In this document: piece by piece, positions 1 to 11,804 of the stretch | Numbering within the stretch: position 1 is the first letter of the stretch | Layout of the letters: each line of letters opens with the position of its first letter | NCBI GenBank assembly: GCA_949358305.1 | Contig: OX442323.1 | Span: 8,432,001 to 8,496,000 of the forward strand | DNA length: 64,000 bases | Direction of reading: 5' to 3' | From: Strigamia acuminata | Lineage: Eukaryota; Arthropoda; Chilopoda; Geophilomorpha; Linotaeniidae | Program-made: the position numbers and the translations under genes | The notes under the pieces: model-generated | What the model was told of the DNA's origin: nothing | The model's database searches: none | Seen by the model: only the letters and a program-made list of their open reading frames with translations

Positions 1-80
1 AAGAAGTTGTAATCAACTGTTTTCCCATTGTACTATAAATTCAAATCAAAAGTTAAAAATGTCACATTTAAATCAGTTTA

Positions 81-1562
81 CTATACACTTACAACGCATT
101 TTTTAACTGTCTCAAAATGATTTCTAATGCATTTCCACTCATGCACATAGTCACCAAACACATATATGTACCTGTTGCTGTCTATTGGATTGGCAAATTT
201 ATTTATTACAGCATTAATCTTTACGTTGATACCCAATTCTTTCCATGCTTTTTTATTAGTTGAAGCACCATCACAAGTTATCCCCATTACTCGGGCAGAA
301 GAATTTTCTAATTCGAGAATCACACTTAAAATTAACTTTGCTAAAATTGTTCCTGAAGTTGCCCCTTGAGCAGCAAAACAAGCAACAGGCTGTACCCAAT
401 TTTCCAGAAATGGCACAAACATGAAGACTAGTGCATGATCTGCTAGTTGTGTTTTCTTCTCCTCTGGTGTAAATTCACCCAAATTCACAAATCCATTGAA
501 GCTCATTTGGCTTTTGTCAAAATCAACAGTCTCACGTAATTTAACTTCATCAAAGATGAGAACTCCACATCGCTGATTAGCAGCTTTTTCTTCAAAGTTG
601 TTAGCTATTGCAAGTAATGAATTTGCATTGATTCCATAACTGCATTTCAATCCACGTACCAATTGTTCTAGTCTTCTGGGTGAGGGAAGGGGTAAAAGTT
701 CATGTTTCAAGCAGTGCATGTATCCCTTTGGCGATTTTATACGAAGTAAAGCACTTTCTAGCAAAAAATGATCACTGTATCTCATTCCATTTGTCCCCTT
801 CTTTGATTGAAAACATTTTGACTTCTTCATCATCATCTCTAACACCATGCTGTATTTGTTGTGTATCACTGGATTAGTAGGTTTTGATTGTTGTTTATGA
901 ATTGTTTCCATTTTTCTGAGTTTCTGCTGTGACTCATTCCTTTGCTTTAAATATCTGGCTTTTAAGGTGTTGGAGCATTTGAGTCGTTGTTGCAATAATT
1001 CATTTCTTTTTTGCAATTCGGAAATCTTTTTCTCTATGTTAACCAATTGTTCCCTTAGCTCTTCTGTAAAAACATCTTCTTCATTCTGCATACTGGGTTC
1101 ATTTTCTGTAACTTCATTCTGCACACTGGGTTGAGTTTCCATGTCTTCACTTCTTGAACTTCTAAGTTTGGCTGCATCAACTCTTGTCCTAGGTGGTTTC
1201 CTTATTTTGATATTTTTGGTGAAACGGGGAGGAAGATTCAAAAATATAGATGGAATCGCATCATCCTGTAACTTCCACTTAATTCTTGGTATTCGCACTT
1301 CCTTCTCTAAAATAATAAAAATATCATCTTTTACTAAATAATTTTCAATAAAATGCTTATGGCAAACGCGGCTTGTTTTTTGTAGTTTCATATCCTTTCG
1401 AGGAATTGCATTTTCCCATTTTTTAAATTGCTCAGGATTTTTCGGAGGCTGGAAAAAATGATCTTTTTCATCTTTTTTGTTTTCATCTTTTTTTTTTTCA
1501 TCTTTTTTTTTCTTTTCTGATTTATAACCAGTTTTGCATTCCGGTACAAAACATGTAGGCAT
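81..1562 (-). CDS. THAP-domain P-element-like transposase, C-terminally incomplete
   Basis: The reading frame encodes 493 aa. The N-terminus is a THAP (C2CH zinc) domain: MPTCFVPEC, then after a lysine-rich low-complexity insert (residues ~14-34) FFQPP, a W in FKKWENAI, and RVCHKHF. A leucine-rich coiled segment follows (~170-225). The rest matches the central catalytic region of P-element/THAP9 transposases, with an acidic IFDEVKLRE motif and the second acidic motif ITCDGAS. By family knowledge it would be a DNA-binding transposase or a domesticated copy. The frame ends at a stop at 81-83, where family members normally continue for several hundred residues. The remainder may therefore lie in exons outside the window, or this copy is truncated. 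No terminal inverted repeats were seen around it. Confidence 0.8.
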   Translation of the reverse strand: MPTCFVPECKTGYKSEKKKKDEKKKDENKKDEKDHFFQPPKNPEQFKKWENAIPRKDMKLQKTSRVCHKHFIENYLVKDDIFIILEKEVRIPRIKWKLQDDAIPSIFLNLPPRFTKNIKIRKPPRTRVDAAKLRSSRSEDMETQPSVQNEVTENEPSMQNEEDVFTEELREQLVNIEKKISELQKRNELLQQRLKCSNTLKARYLKQRNESQQKLRKMETIHKQQSKPTNPVIHNKYSMVLEMMMKKSKCFQSKKGTNGMRYSDHFLLESALLRIKSPKGYMHCLKHELLPLPSPRRLEQLVRGLKCSYGINANSLLAIANNFEEKAANQRCGVLIFDEVKLRETVDFDKSQMSFNGFVNLGEFTPEEKKTQLADHALVFMFVPFLENWVQPVACFAAQGATSGTILAKLILSVILELENSSARVMGITCDGASTNKKAWKELGINVKINAVINKFANPIDSNRYIYVFGDYVHEWKCIRNHFETVKKCVVSV

Positions 1563-3347
1563 TGTTTCCTAAATAACAAAAGCAGCGTTAATAATTTAGT
1601 TTAATAGTATAGTATGTAACTTATGTACGGTATTGTTATTGTTTTTGTTTTTACTCAGGCCTAATTCAAGCTTAATTTAATTTAAACTACTGTTTTTTAA
1701 TTTGGTATAATTTATTTATTTATTTATTTACTATTATTATTATTATTATTATTATTTATTTTTATTTATTTATTTATTTATTTTATTTATTTAATTAATA
1801 AATTAATTTATTTATTTATTCTTGAATTTAATTCTCAGAGTAAAGAAATCACAATGACACAAATTAGTTCATACATTTTTTTTATTATTTTATTACTTAC
1901 AGCTTAAGATTACAACTTCAAATCAAATTATATAGGCAAACTTTAAAAAAGTAGGTGTAAAATCTGAAAAATCTGAAAAATCTGAAAAAACTGAAAAATC
2001 TATTTAAATATTTAAAAGATTTCAAAATTGATCAAATATAGTCAACAAACAGTGTTATAAAATCAAAATAAAATTATTATCTAAACGAATTAGGAAACTT
2101 TAAGCACAAGACCGGTAAAAAACTAATTTTTTACACGCGTGGCTTTAAAATTCAGCCCCAACTTGACAGCAGCGCCAAAACGCAACTTTTCACCACTCCA
2201 ACATCAACAGGATGTTGGTAACCAGCAAGGTGTTCGAGTTCAAACACACACAAGAAATTAAATACACAACTTTTAGCCTAACTTTTTATTTTTTATGAAC
2301 AATTGAATTCTTTTTTATGTCAATCTTTATTTATTTCAATTTAATTCCATCATGTGTGTTTACATTAAGACTTTTTTCAGTTCCATGTCATGAACTTGGA
2401 AAGGGGCGGAGCTTGAGAGTTTCGCTACTTCCCTTCTACTATTATGGTAGGACTCACTGTCTAACCGATATAATCATACGATAGTTTGGCTAGTATAGCC
2501 AGTTGTTTTCGCACTATACCCAAAACGAGGCCTGGACATTTAACAACCGTTATTAATTACAAAATGTCGCAATTGAATTTATATAATTTTCTTTTGAGTC
2601 AATAAACAAACAATGAATTTATTTAGACAAATTATTTGTAAAATAAAGTGGTATATATTTTTTTAAAAACATTTTTCTCGTTTTGGTTATTTTAAAACAA
2701 CGCCATCTGTTGACAAATTAAAAACTAAGGATTCTCAACTCAACACTATTTCTCTATTCTCTAGTAAAAAGATTTCGTCTATAGGGTTTGATCGATTTTT
2801 TCCAAGTTTTTGGTCGATTTTTTCCAGGATTTTGTTTAATTTTTTCCAACATTATACAGATGAATTATGTCGCGAGATGTTTTGGCTCGGACAGTGGCTC
2901 CGCCTGGTGGCGATAATCGCCAGTTGAATACATCTTTTGTGGTTCCACACTGACATAAGGGATATTTATTTTTATTTTATTTAGTTTTGTGGTTGTTTCA
3001 GGGGTGGATCTACATTTTTTGGGGCCCCAAAACGAGACTTTTGGTGGCGATTTTCGTGAAATCCGCGTGTTTTCACGCCAGAACGACATTTTTGGTGGTG
3101 ATATTCGTAAAAATCGCGTGTTTTCACGCCAGAACGAGACTTTTGGTGGTGATTTTGAGATTTTAATATTTGTTGGTTGAAAGTTGAGGGTCGAAGGTTG
3201 TGGGTTAAGGATTGAAGGCGGTCATTGGAATATTCCGCGCTCTGAAACCAATTTATTTCCACTGCACAACATTCAAAATTTTATTAATAAACACACATAC
3301 AAAAAACAACAAATAAAATCAAACAGAACTCTAAATTAAAATTCGAT
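1563..3347. other. AT-rich intergenic stretch
   Basis: No convincing gene is visible. It contains (TTTA)n/(TTA)n microsatellite runs around 1710-1825, and at 3031-3156 a short tandem repeat described separately. Around 2865-3020 there is a moderately GC-rich patch without an assignable function. Confidence 0.6.
3031..3156. repeat. 51-bp tandem repeat, about 2.5 copies
   Basis: Units start at 3031, 3082 and 3133 (AACGAGACTTTTGGTGG-type start). Each full unit is 51 bp and ends with TTTTCACGCCAG. The second unit differs from the first at several bases, so the duplication is not recent. Confidence 0.85.
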
Positions 3348-3979
3348 TCAATCGACATTTTGCAACAAACCAAACACATTTTGACTCGTTTTCTGCAACA
3401 TCGCCACCATATTCTGAGGCAAATCCAACTCCTGTCTCCCAATCCCACGCGCATAAACCGGAAATTCATAACTGAAACTGATATTGCCTCCATCGGTCGA
3501 AACCACATTGCGCGGATGCTGGAACGTGTTGATGTGACTCGCGGAAGACGACACGCACGCCGAACTCATCTCGTTCCCGGCTTGCATGAAGCCGAACGAT
3601 GGCCAATTGCGAGCGTCGGGATTCGCATTATACAGACCCCGAACTGCCGCCACGTCTTCGGCAATCCTTTCCCTCAAGTCGATGGGAACTGAGCTCGTCG
3701 ACTCATTCCCGTGGTAGTAATGCGCAGACCCGTAGCTTTGTTTCTACGCATGGAATTTGCTCCTGTTGGAGACTCGGTACGATTCGTTGACGGTCGGCGC
3801 TCGGTTGATCAAGCAGTTCTCGTAGGAGGAAGTTGCACGAGGATTCCAGTAGTTTCTTTCCAGTTTCTGCTCTAAAACGGGCCAATAATTCAACGTGTTG
3901 CGGGAATCTGGAGGGGGATGTTAAAGAAAATCGATTTTCTTGTAGAAATTTGAATATTTGACGAATAAATACCATTCAT
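3348..3979 (-). CDS. Unidentified two-exon gene with in-frame TAG at codon 57
   Basis: Exons (minus): 3973-3979 (ATGAATG, donor GTATTT) and 3348-3907 (acceptor CCTCCAG). The joined frame has 189 codons but contains a TAG at 3744-3746 (codon 57). Both sides of the stop look protein-like in the same frame: the N-terminal part has NYWPVLEQKLERNYWNPR, and the C-terminal part begins KQSYGSAHYYHGNES and ends GLLQNVD. I do not recognise the family and see no signal peptide or membrane segment. The stop may be a nonsense allele (pseudogene), translational readthrough, or a sequence error. A short intron around the stop is unlikely because no donor/acceptor pair of normal spacing keeps the frame. Confidence 0.5.
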
Positions 3980-4112
3980 TGAGAAAAGGAAGAAATAAAA
4001 TCAAGTCTTGTCTGAGTTCTTGTGTCTTTTGAACGTGCTCGAACAATATGCACGTGGTTTTTTATATTAAATTTTATGTGCATGTGTTTTTATACTTTTT
4101 ATTAGCTTAAAT

Positions 4113-4577
4113 ATGAATTTTTTGGGTAAAAACTGCGACGGCGACGAGTTAATCGTTTTGTCCAATTCGGTCAAATTGGTTGAAAAAGGGAACGAGTTTA
4201 CGCCGGGGTTTTTTAAATTCGGATCCACTGTATCGCCACCTGATTTTAGGTATTCCGGGTGTTTAAAAACGATTTTAAATTCAATTTTAATTTAATTTGG
4301 TTGCAGCAAAGCATTTCAATTGAGTAAAGCGGACACGTTTGTTCCTAAATTAAAACGAAGCAGCAAATCAGTCAAGTATGGAAAACTCAAAACCAAGTGA
4401 ATAAATTACGTATAATTTGCTGAATTAATTCGTAGGATTCACACTGGGTGTCTGCCGAATCGCCAAAAAGAGATGGATTTGATTAACGAACGAGCGGAAG
4501 TGATGCAACTCGAACGTTGGACTTCTTCACCTGGTTTGGTGACGTCAATCGAAAGAGAGAAAAAATCCAAAGAATAA
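4113..4577 (+). CDS. Small three-exon gene, 122 aa, unknown function
   Basis: Exons 4113-4249, 4307-4396 and 4436-4577 join in frame: the donors are AG|GTATTC and AA|GTGAAT, the acceptors TTGCAG and TCGTAG. The product begins MNFLGKNCDGDELIVLSNSV and ends with a charged tail (TSIEREKKSKE). It has no signal peptide or transmembrane segment and is rich in basic residues in the middle (FVPKLKRSSKSVKYGKLK). Consistent splice signals over introns of 57 and 39 nt and one continuous frame support a real gene. I do not recognise the family. It lies divergently from the gene at 3348-3979, with 134 bp between the start codons. Confidence 0.6.
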
Positions 4578-5373
4578 AAATAAAAAAATAAAAAAAATAA
4601 ACACAAAGAAAAGAAATTCCTTCACTTTGCGGGCGGGCGTTATGGCCACTCAAGGTCAGAACCGGTTAACGACCCATTTACTCAAGACACTCCTCTTCCT
4701 TTTCACCTCAAATAAAATAGAGAGTAAAAACAGAACTAGAACTCATGATTTCATCACGATGAATCACACAGGTTACACGGTAGCCTTGGATGAGTTGAAT
4801 ATTTATAACCGAGTTGTCAAAACACCTGTTGTTGAGACATACACAGATCGTGTTATTATGACAAAAGCGGAACGGAATCTTCATTCTCCCCTCCATTGAA
4901 AAACAGGTGTGCCGCCAACGTCACTTGTCAGACAACATTTCCTTCTCTCGTTTTTCTTTCGCGGAAACCAAAAACTAATATTTATTCCTCTCTCTCTCCA
5001 CTTACACAACACGCGATATTGAATAATTCCGATGACCTGGATGCACTCCAATCGTCCCATTCATTACATTTATTCAATTCATTTAACACACATCCTTTAA
5101 AAAAAAAAAATAAAAATAAATAAAAATAAAATTTTAATAAAAACCTATTTTTATCCAATTCATTTTTATTAGTTTTACTGCACCGCTGTAAATAGATTGT
5201 AAATAGATTGTGCAATCCAACCCAAAACCCCTCAACGGGGAAAACCAACGTGAAAATGACGTCAACAGCCCTGGCCCGCAGCGGACGTTGGAAGGCCACT
5301 TCCACTCAGCGCCCCGCTGAATGCACACGCATCGGAATCGCATTCCAGCGAGAGAGATCGAGTTGCAGGCGCG
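4578..5373. other. Intergenic region upstream of LRR gene
   Basis: No gene recognised. A/T-rich runs occur at 5098-5150. The last ~150 bp before the LRR start are markedly more GC-rich, like the coding region that follows, so part of this is probably the 5' UTR or promoter of the LRR gene. Confidence 0.4.
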
Positions 5374-6300
5374 ATGTTCGTCTTCCTAGCCCTCATTCTT
5401 CTGCCACTACTCGCCCTAGCCAAGGACTGTCCACCCCCGGTGCCCGCCAACTGCGAGTGCGGCGAAGAAGTCCATCACGGAGCCGTCGTCAAAGTCGTGC
5501 GATGCGCCGCGCTCAAGTCCGCCCAACTGAGCGCCCTACGCGAACTCCCGCCTCAAACCGAGCTGCTCGCGGTGAAAGACAGCGACCTTGAAGACGTAGA
5601 TGGACAAGGATTGAAATTCCACTCGCCTTCGCTCCGCATTTTGCACCTGGAACGCAACAACATCCACCAATTCGACCTCAAACTCTTCCTGTGCGCTCAC
5701 CCGAACCTCGAACGACTTTATTTGAGCGGAAACACGTTGATTTGGTTCACCATCGACCCCGGGTGCTCGGACAAGCTCAGGGTGCTCAGTTTGAAGCAGA
5801 ATCACGTGCACTTCTTGCCCAATGCGACCCTGAACGCGTTGGCGGAAATGGGCAACCTCGAGGTGGATTTGAGCGACAACACCTTCTCGTGCGATTGTAA
5901 TTTAGTGCCCACTGTGAAATGGTTGCAGGAGCAGAGCAGGGGTGTGCGTGGGGGGGCGTCGATCGTCGATCCGGATGTTTACACGTGCAGGGACGCGTTT
6001 CCCGAAGGATTTATGGGGCGGCGACTGGTGGATTTGGACGCGGATCTACTCAGATGTCAAGGCGATGCGATGGAGGAACAGGAGGATATGGAGTTTTATA
6101 ATTATCATTCGCACGTTTTGTATTTTATGTTGGGGTTTATGGGGTTTGTCGCGCTCGTGTTGGCGATTTTTACGATGTATTTGCATTTTCCGAATATCGC
6201 CGCGACGTTGAAGAGTTTGAGGGACGATGCGCATGCGCCGCGTGTTAGTAACCAGAAACGGTATACGTCGTTGGATAATGAGACAGAGACACAGGCGTAG
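5374..6300 (+). CDS. Single-pass leucine-rich-repeat membrane protein
   Basis: This is an intronless 308-aa frame. Residues 1-16 (MFVFLALILLPLLALA) are a signal peptide, followed by a Cys-rich N-cap (CPPPVPANCECG). LRRs with LxxLxLxxN cores run from ~85 to ~175 (ILHLERNNI, RLYLSGNTL, VLSLKQNHV, VDLSDNTF). An LRR C-terminal cap follows (CDCN plus two later cysteines, CRDAF and LLRCQ). A hydrophobic membrane helix (HVLYFMLGFMGFVALVLAIF) at ~245-265 precedes a short cytoplasmic tail of ~40 residues. The layout predicts a type I cell-surface protein with a small LRR ectodomain, probably in adhesion or receptor signalling. The exact family member cannot be named. Third-codon GC is much higher than in neighbouring genes. 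It converges with HDAC8 (stop codons 123 bp apart). Confidence 0.85.
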   Translation: MFVFLALILLPLLALAKDCPPPVPANCECGEEVHHGAVVKVVRCAALKSAQLSALRELPPQTELLAVKDSDLEDVDGQGLKFHSPSLRILHLERNNIHQFDLKLFLCAHPNLERLYLSGNTLIWFTIDPGCSDKLRVLSLKQNHVHFLPNATLNALAEMGNLEVDLSDNTFSCDCNLVPTVKWLQEQSRGVRGGASIVDPDVYTCRDAFPEGFMGRRLVDLDADLLRCQGDAMEEQEDMEFYNYHSHVLYFMLGFMGFVALVLAIFTMYLHFPNIAATLKSLRDDAHAPRVSNQKRYTSLDNETETQA

Positions 6301-6422
6301 TTTTCATGTTTTTCGTTAGTTTTATTTTAGAAAATCGTTTTTTTTTTGTTTATTTTTTATAAATAGAACGAGTAAAAACGTGTACAAATGAAAAATTAAT
6401 TAATAAATGTTTTTTTTTTCTT

Positions 6423-8089
6423 TTAATCTGCGAGGTTGGTTGATATGTTGTTTAATAACGCCGCGATGTTTTGTTTCGTGTTTTTGTTCGGTCGGTTGCC
6501 TGGTGACACGTTTATGGTGAAATCGGGTCCAAATCGCGTGAAATACTGCGAATTAAACAATATTTATTTATTTTTTTAACGAAAAATCACGAATTTGTAG
6601 CGATTTATTACGTGGTTATCGGGAATGTCATTCGATATGTTTTTACCAACGATTATCGACGTCAAATAAGTCCAACATCGAGCCGTGTTTGGGATATCGT
6701 AACCACCTGCCGATTGAAATTTAATTCTTTTCAACTATTTATCACGTTTTTGGGTAAATCGCTCGACCTCCTCCCAGAAATAAAATCGGCAAGCCGAAAT
6801 CGAGCAAATAACGAACACAATTGGCGAATGCGACGGGTGTTAAATTAAACGCCGTCATCGGATCGCCGGCCAATCCGTCCGCACCGCACTGACACACGAT
6901 CGCATCTGGCTCGAATTTGCGTCTCACTAACCCCATGACTCTGAAAAAAGAAACACAAATACAAATTGATGGATATTTTGCACCTGTTGGATCGATTTGA
7001 TACGTTTTACTTTGAGAAAATATCGAAATATTCAACGTCTCCGATTCCCTCCTTCAGTGGGACATTGACGGCGAAGTTTTTACCCGGACCGCAACCGGTC
7101 TCGTGCACATCTCCCGACCCTGAATTAAATTTAAAAATACTTTTAAAAAAATGTATTTTTTCAAGTTTGTTTTGATTACCGGGGAAAAAACCCGATTCGT
7201 GCATGTGGAACGACACAGTCATCACTTTATTCGTGTAGGAAAACGCGTCTTCGACTCCTAAAACGCATTAAACGCTTTAAAATGTCGTTTTAAATCGATT
7301 TTTAATAATTTGTCACCGTCGCCGTGATGGACATCGAGATCGACGTATAAAATTCTATAAAATTTTCGCCTCAAAACCAAAATTCCCAGCACTATGTCGT
7401 TGACGTAACAAAATCCGGATGCCTCGTCCCTTGTAAATAACAAACTCGATCACATTTCGATCGTTTAAGGTGTTTAAAGCGATTTTACTTCTTGGCGTGG
7501 TGCCATCCGCCGCACCAATTGATAGCGATCTGGAAATTGAATTCAGCGAGACATCGAGCTGCGGAAATGGTTCCTCCAGCGATGGTTGATGCGTATGAAA
7601 ACATGTTTGCAAGGACGGGGCAATCGTAACCTTGAAACGTCACGGAAATTAGACACGTGGGGTATTTTATCCGCGTGTTTTGAGCGATAACCTAAACCGT
7701 AGTCGGAGCAAACTTCGTCCATTTCGTTTTCTTCGCTTATTTTCTTCAGGTGTTGGATGTAATCGTCGGAATGAAATGATTTTAATTCGTCTTCCGTGGC
7801 GGGCCGAGGGGAAATGACTCTGAAATAAATTTTTAGGATTAAAAATTGTGGGATTTAGATGGAATTTCGGGAGTTTTTACGTGACTTGTTGCGTGATTAA
7901 TTCGTAGGCGCAAATAAGTGCGTGGGTCATCGATGCCTGTTTTTTTTTAAAAAAAATTTATTGTTGTAATCGTTTTTGTTTATTGGAAACAATTATACGT
8001 ACCCTATTTAGTACTTTAATGTTCCTATCGCATTCTTTTAAATATTGCTCACTCGCTGCGTACGCGATTTTTGTTGTTGTTGTTTGCAT
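6423..8089 (-). CDS. HDAC8: Histone deacetylase 8 (class I, zinc-dependent)
   Basis: Ten exons (minus): 8003-8089, 7881-7936, 7692-7819, 7489-7630, 7317-7429, 7180-7257, 7011-7119, 6768-6940, 6612-6706, 6423-6545. They join to 367 aa, close to the ~377 aa usual for HDAC8. Catalytic features are intact: [11 protein letters not shown] (tandem His), [11 protein letters not shown] (zinc-binding Asp/His), GADGLAGDP (zinc-binding Asp), and [15 protein letters not shown] with the catalytic Tyr, split across the 6768/6706 junction. Phrases such as [14 protein letters not shown] and FFPGSGDV place it with HDAC8 rather than HDAC1 or 3. By family knowledge it deacetylates cohesin SMC3 and other substrates in the nucleus. 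Introns are 51-66 nt. One acceptor (at 7429) is ACAAG rather than CAG/TAG. The start ATG (8087-8089) is followed by QTTTTK. Confidence 0.95.
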
Positions 8090-8870
8090 TTCGCATTTTC
8101 AACTTCGCGCCATCTTTGCCTTTGCTACCAGGAAGAGTCAATGCGGGATTCGTGTCGGCGCCATCTGTCGCGTAAACGTCTAACTTTTTTAAAAATGGAG
8201 AATGTTTTGAATACATTTTTGTTTATATTTCTACAACAAATGATGAAAAGAATTTAAAAAAAAACCAAATCTAAACAAATCTTTCTCAATTCGAATAATA
8301 AATAAAAGTAAAATTTTTATTTTAGACCAAATTGAAGCCTTAAGTATTTATTTTGAACATGAAAAAATTAATACAATAAAATCACGCTCAACTAAACACA
8401 TCCTTAGCAAACCACTCGCTAATAAAAATAAAAAATAACTGAATTTAATCTGTACAAAACATAATCCTTACCCTGAATATTTCTCAAAAAAAAAAATTTC
8501 CTGATTTTGATCGTAAAAAAATTTAAAAATTTAAAAATTTAAAAAATAAACCTAATCTACACCAAAAGCACCAATTCGAATATTTAAAAACAAAAACAAT
8601 GTGAACCTTTTAAAAAATAAACAAAAAAAAAAGTACAATAATTGTTTTGTATTAAATTTCAATTTTTATTCATTTATTTATTGAAATTTGAACATTAAAA
8701 AAATGCTGAACACAAATTCTCGTACTGTCGATGAATTAAATTTGTAATTTTCATTTATAAATTCGGTCGTTAAATTGGGATGGAAAACACAAAAGTGCAA
8801 AAAAAGAAAAGAAAAGTCGAAAAAATAAGAAATAAAAATAAAAATGCATCAATTTAACATCAATTTGATA
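8090..8870. other. AT-rich spacer between HDAC8 and WTAP
   Basis: It holds the HDAC8 5' flank (~8090-8200) and, further on, A-rich sequence that is probably the WTAP 3' UTR. No other gene was seen. Confidence 0.5.
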
Positions 8871-11804
8871 TTATACATCGTCGTCGCTGAGTGAACCGGA
8901 ACCATTGACCATTTTTTCGTCTCCCGTCTCGCTACTATCCCTTTTTTCCGACAAAGGAGACATGCACAATTTCTCGTCTTTCCCACCAGCTGTCACTCGC
9001 GGCGGAGTATACGAGCTTCCCACACTATCACAATCCTCCCTCGACTCCATGATCATGAGTTTCTCATCGTCCGACGAACGATTTCCCCGCGACACAACGT
9101 CGACTTGCGACCACTCGGCATCCACGTCCATTCGTTCGTCCAGCGGCTGCCGCGCCGGGGAATGTGCGCGCATTTTTGTCTTATCACATTTACTCTTATC
9201 TGAAACGCAATTCCCGCCATTTACAACCAACTCGGTTTCTTGTCTGTCTGAAACGATGGAACCGTTAATATTACCGTTCCGCTTCACGTAATTTAATACA
9301 ACTGAATTGTCCACGTCACGGGCGTCCGAGGACGAGGTGGATGTACTGTTTTTCGGCGACAATGTCTCAAACGTCGGCCGCGTTTGTTCTATTTGCACCC
9401 GGCGAATCTCGCACTGCAGACGCCCGATCTGCTCTTTCGATTCCTTTAACTGTTGTTGTAGATACAAAATCGTGCTCTGCATGCCTTCAACGTCCTCGTC
9501 CAACTCCAGCAAAAAATCGTCCAATTCTGAAAACATTCAACAAAAAAATCAATTAATCAGTAATAAAAATAACAAAAATCGATCAAAAACCAATGAAACA
9601 GTAATACAACTAACAAAAATCAATGAAAAAGTAGTTAAAAAGTACTAAAACCATCAAAAACCAATTAAAAACCAATGAAAAAGTAATAAAACTAACAAAA
9701 ATCAATTAAAAATCAATGAAAAAGTACTAAAATCAATTAAAAATCAATGAAAAAGTACTAAAATCAATTAAAAATCAATGAAAAAGTACTAAAATCAATT
9801 AAAAATCAATAAAAAAGTACTAAAATCAATTAAAAACCAATGAAAAAGTACTAAAATCAATTAAAAACCAATGAAAAAGTACTAAAATCAATTAAAAACC
9901 AATGAAAAAGTACTAAAATCAATTAAAAACCAATGAAAAAGTAGTAAAAGTTAATTTTATTTTATTAATTTTTATACCGGTTTGCGATTTCTTCATTTCC
10001 TCACTGAAATTCTTCTGCAGCGCCAAATCGCCCTCGAGTTTGGCCATCCGTCCGGACGAGATCATCTTGCCGAGCTCCTCGTTCTCTTGATACAGTAAAC
10101 GGCACTTAGCCATTAGTCGCTTGCCCGTGTTACTGTTGGAGAAAAGGAAACAAAAGAAGCAACACTCTAGCGCCATTACATTAATTTCCGTTTTAATGGT
10201 GCACGGGAAACATTCACCGCTTTCAACCTCGAAATCGTCATGAAAATTACCCAAAATTTCTCAATTCGATAAAAAAAAATAATTAATTTTTTGGAAAAAA
10301 TTTAAAAATTTAAATTCCATTTAAAATGACAAATTCGTTTTAGGTGTGAATGTTTTCTGCGCACATTTCCCTTCCATACCCAACCAAAATAAATAACCAT
10401 CGAAATAAACTCCTTGTTCCATTTTTAATCTGCAAATTGAAACGATTTTTTTTTTCTCTTTTTTAAAAAAATCATTAAAAATATATATATCAAAAAAAAA
10501 AAAAAAATCCTGTGACCCGATAATTGAATTTTGCTTTTAATTAATTAATTAATTAATTAATTCAAAAGGACACACATGCATTTCTACCTATTTTACCAGA
10601 AAAAAAATAAATATATATATATATCCTTAGAAATATATTGATTGATAATAAAAAATAAATAAATAAATAAATTAAAATAAAATAAAATACGGAGTCCATC
10701 TCGAAAAACACATCAATTAATTAATTAACCCACAAAAAAAAAATTAAAATAAAAATTAAAAATTAAATTTCGGTCTTATAGTTTTTGTTCTAGAAATTTC
10801 ATTTCTTCGTAATCCCTGTCGTTAAGTTTTTTAAAAAAAATTAATCAAGTCGAGTGCGAGAATAAGTTCAGGCAAGTCGTTTTGTCTGTTCCGAAAGAAA
10901 GAATCCTCTTGGTTTCTTTACAGAGGGGTGTGTGCGACAGGTGGAGGGCCGACGGGATTAACCCTCCGATGCATGCTCTACCGTCAACATGGAGTACTGT
11001 ACAGTATTTTCAGAGCAGCTGTGTAGTGTCGTGCAGGGACACGAACAATGTCGATGTCGCCTGCCTCGCTTGCTTGACTGACTCGCTCTACGGGAAAGCA
11101 AAGGCTGTGGGCAAAGTTCAGAAGGTGGCGCCACCTGTCAGGAGTGAATTTCCAGGCACTCAGTTCGTTCTGAGTCTCTTCTAGTTTTGCCTTGGTCGCC
11201 GACAGTTCTTTCTTCATGTTCTCAAACATTAAATTGACCGCGGGATCCAGCAGAGTCGACCGCAGCTGCGACGAACCCGGCGTTTGTGATTGTTTCAGCT
11301 CCTGGATTTGGCTCTAAATCAAATTAATCAAATTAATCAAATTAATTAATTAGTTTTGTAATTTTTTTTCATTTTTTTCTTACCGCATACTCCTGCATTT
11401 CTTGTTCTTTGGCCGCTAGACGCACAACCAAGAGGTTTTCTCTCCTTGTGGCTTCGAGTTGTTGTTGTCTTAGTTTGTCTTCGGATTCGCGAAGACTTAG
11501 AAGTTCTCCTGTGTGAGGAAATTCATGTTTTTTTAAATATTTTTTTAAAAATTTATTTTAATTTTTTACGGCTATCTTTTTGGCCTTCGTTGTTCCTCGT
11601 TTCGAGAATGTCTACATATTTATCTTGTTCTAACCAACGTTCGACAAGATCTTCTTTGGATAATTCTTCTAATTCTTTCCTCGTGAATTTTAACTGAAAA
11701 AAAAAATTTAAAAAATTAATATCAATTTGTATTTTTTTTTATTTTTATTTTTTTTTTACCCTTTTTAATGGCGGGGGATCCGATTCTGTCATTTTTTCAG
11801 TCAT
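8871..11804 (-). CDS. WTAP: Pre-mRNA-splicing regulator WTAP / Fl(2)d, m6A writer subunit
   Basis: Coding exons (minus): 11760-11804, 11570-11693, 11384-11508, 11135-11313, 9978-10132, 8871-9526. They join to 427 aa. The conserved WTAP coiled-coil core is complete: LLSLRESEDKLRQQQLEATR, RLAAKEQEMQEYASQIQ, NELSAWKFTPDSNTGKRLM, and DDFLLELDEDVEGMQSTI. A low-complexity Ser/Asp-rich tail follows (residues ~270-427). By family knowledge WTAP bridges METTL3/METTL14 to VIRMA in the nuclear m6A methyltransferase complex and influences alternative splicing. A 5' UTR intron ends just before the start (exon resumes at 11820, upstream donor at 12152|12151). A five-codon upstream ORF at 11801-11815 overlaps the start codon. 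The fourth coding intron (10133-11134) is ~1 kb, much longer than its neighbours. Confidence 0.95.
9655..9945. repeat. 31-bp tandem array in WTAP intron
   Basis: The unit is CCAATGAAAAAGTACTAAAA followed by TCAATTAAAAA, 31 bp; for example AGTACTA starts at 9723 and 9754. About nine copies with C/T variation (CCAATG or TCAATG) fill most of the intron between the two last coding exons. Confidence 0.9.

Noticed and set aside
10882-11184. 100-aa plus-strand ORF within the long WTAP intron and next exon
   Set aside because: It overlaps a WTAP coding exon on the opposite strand and has no recognisable features.
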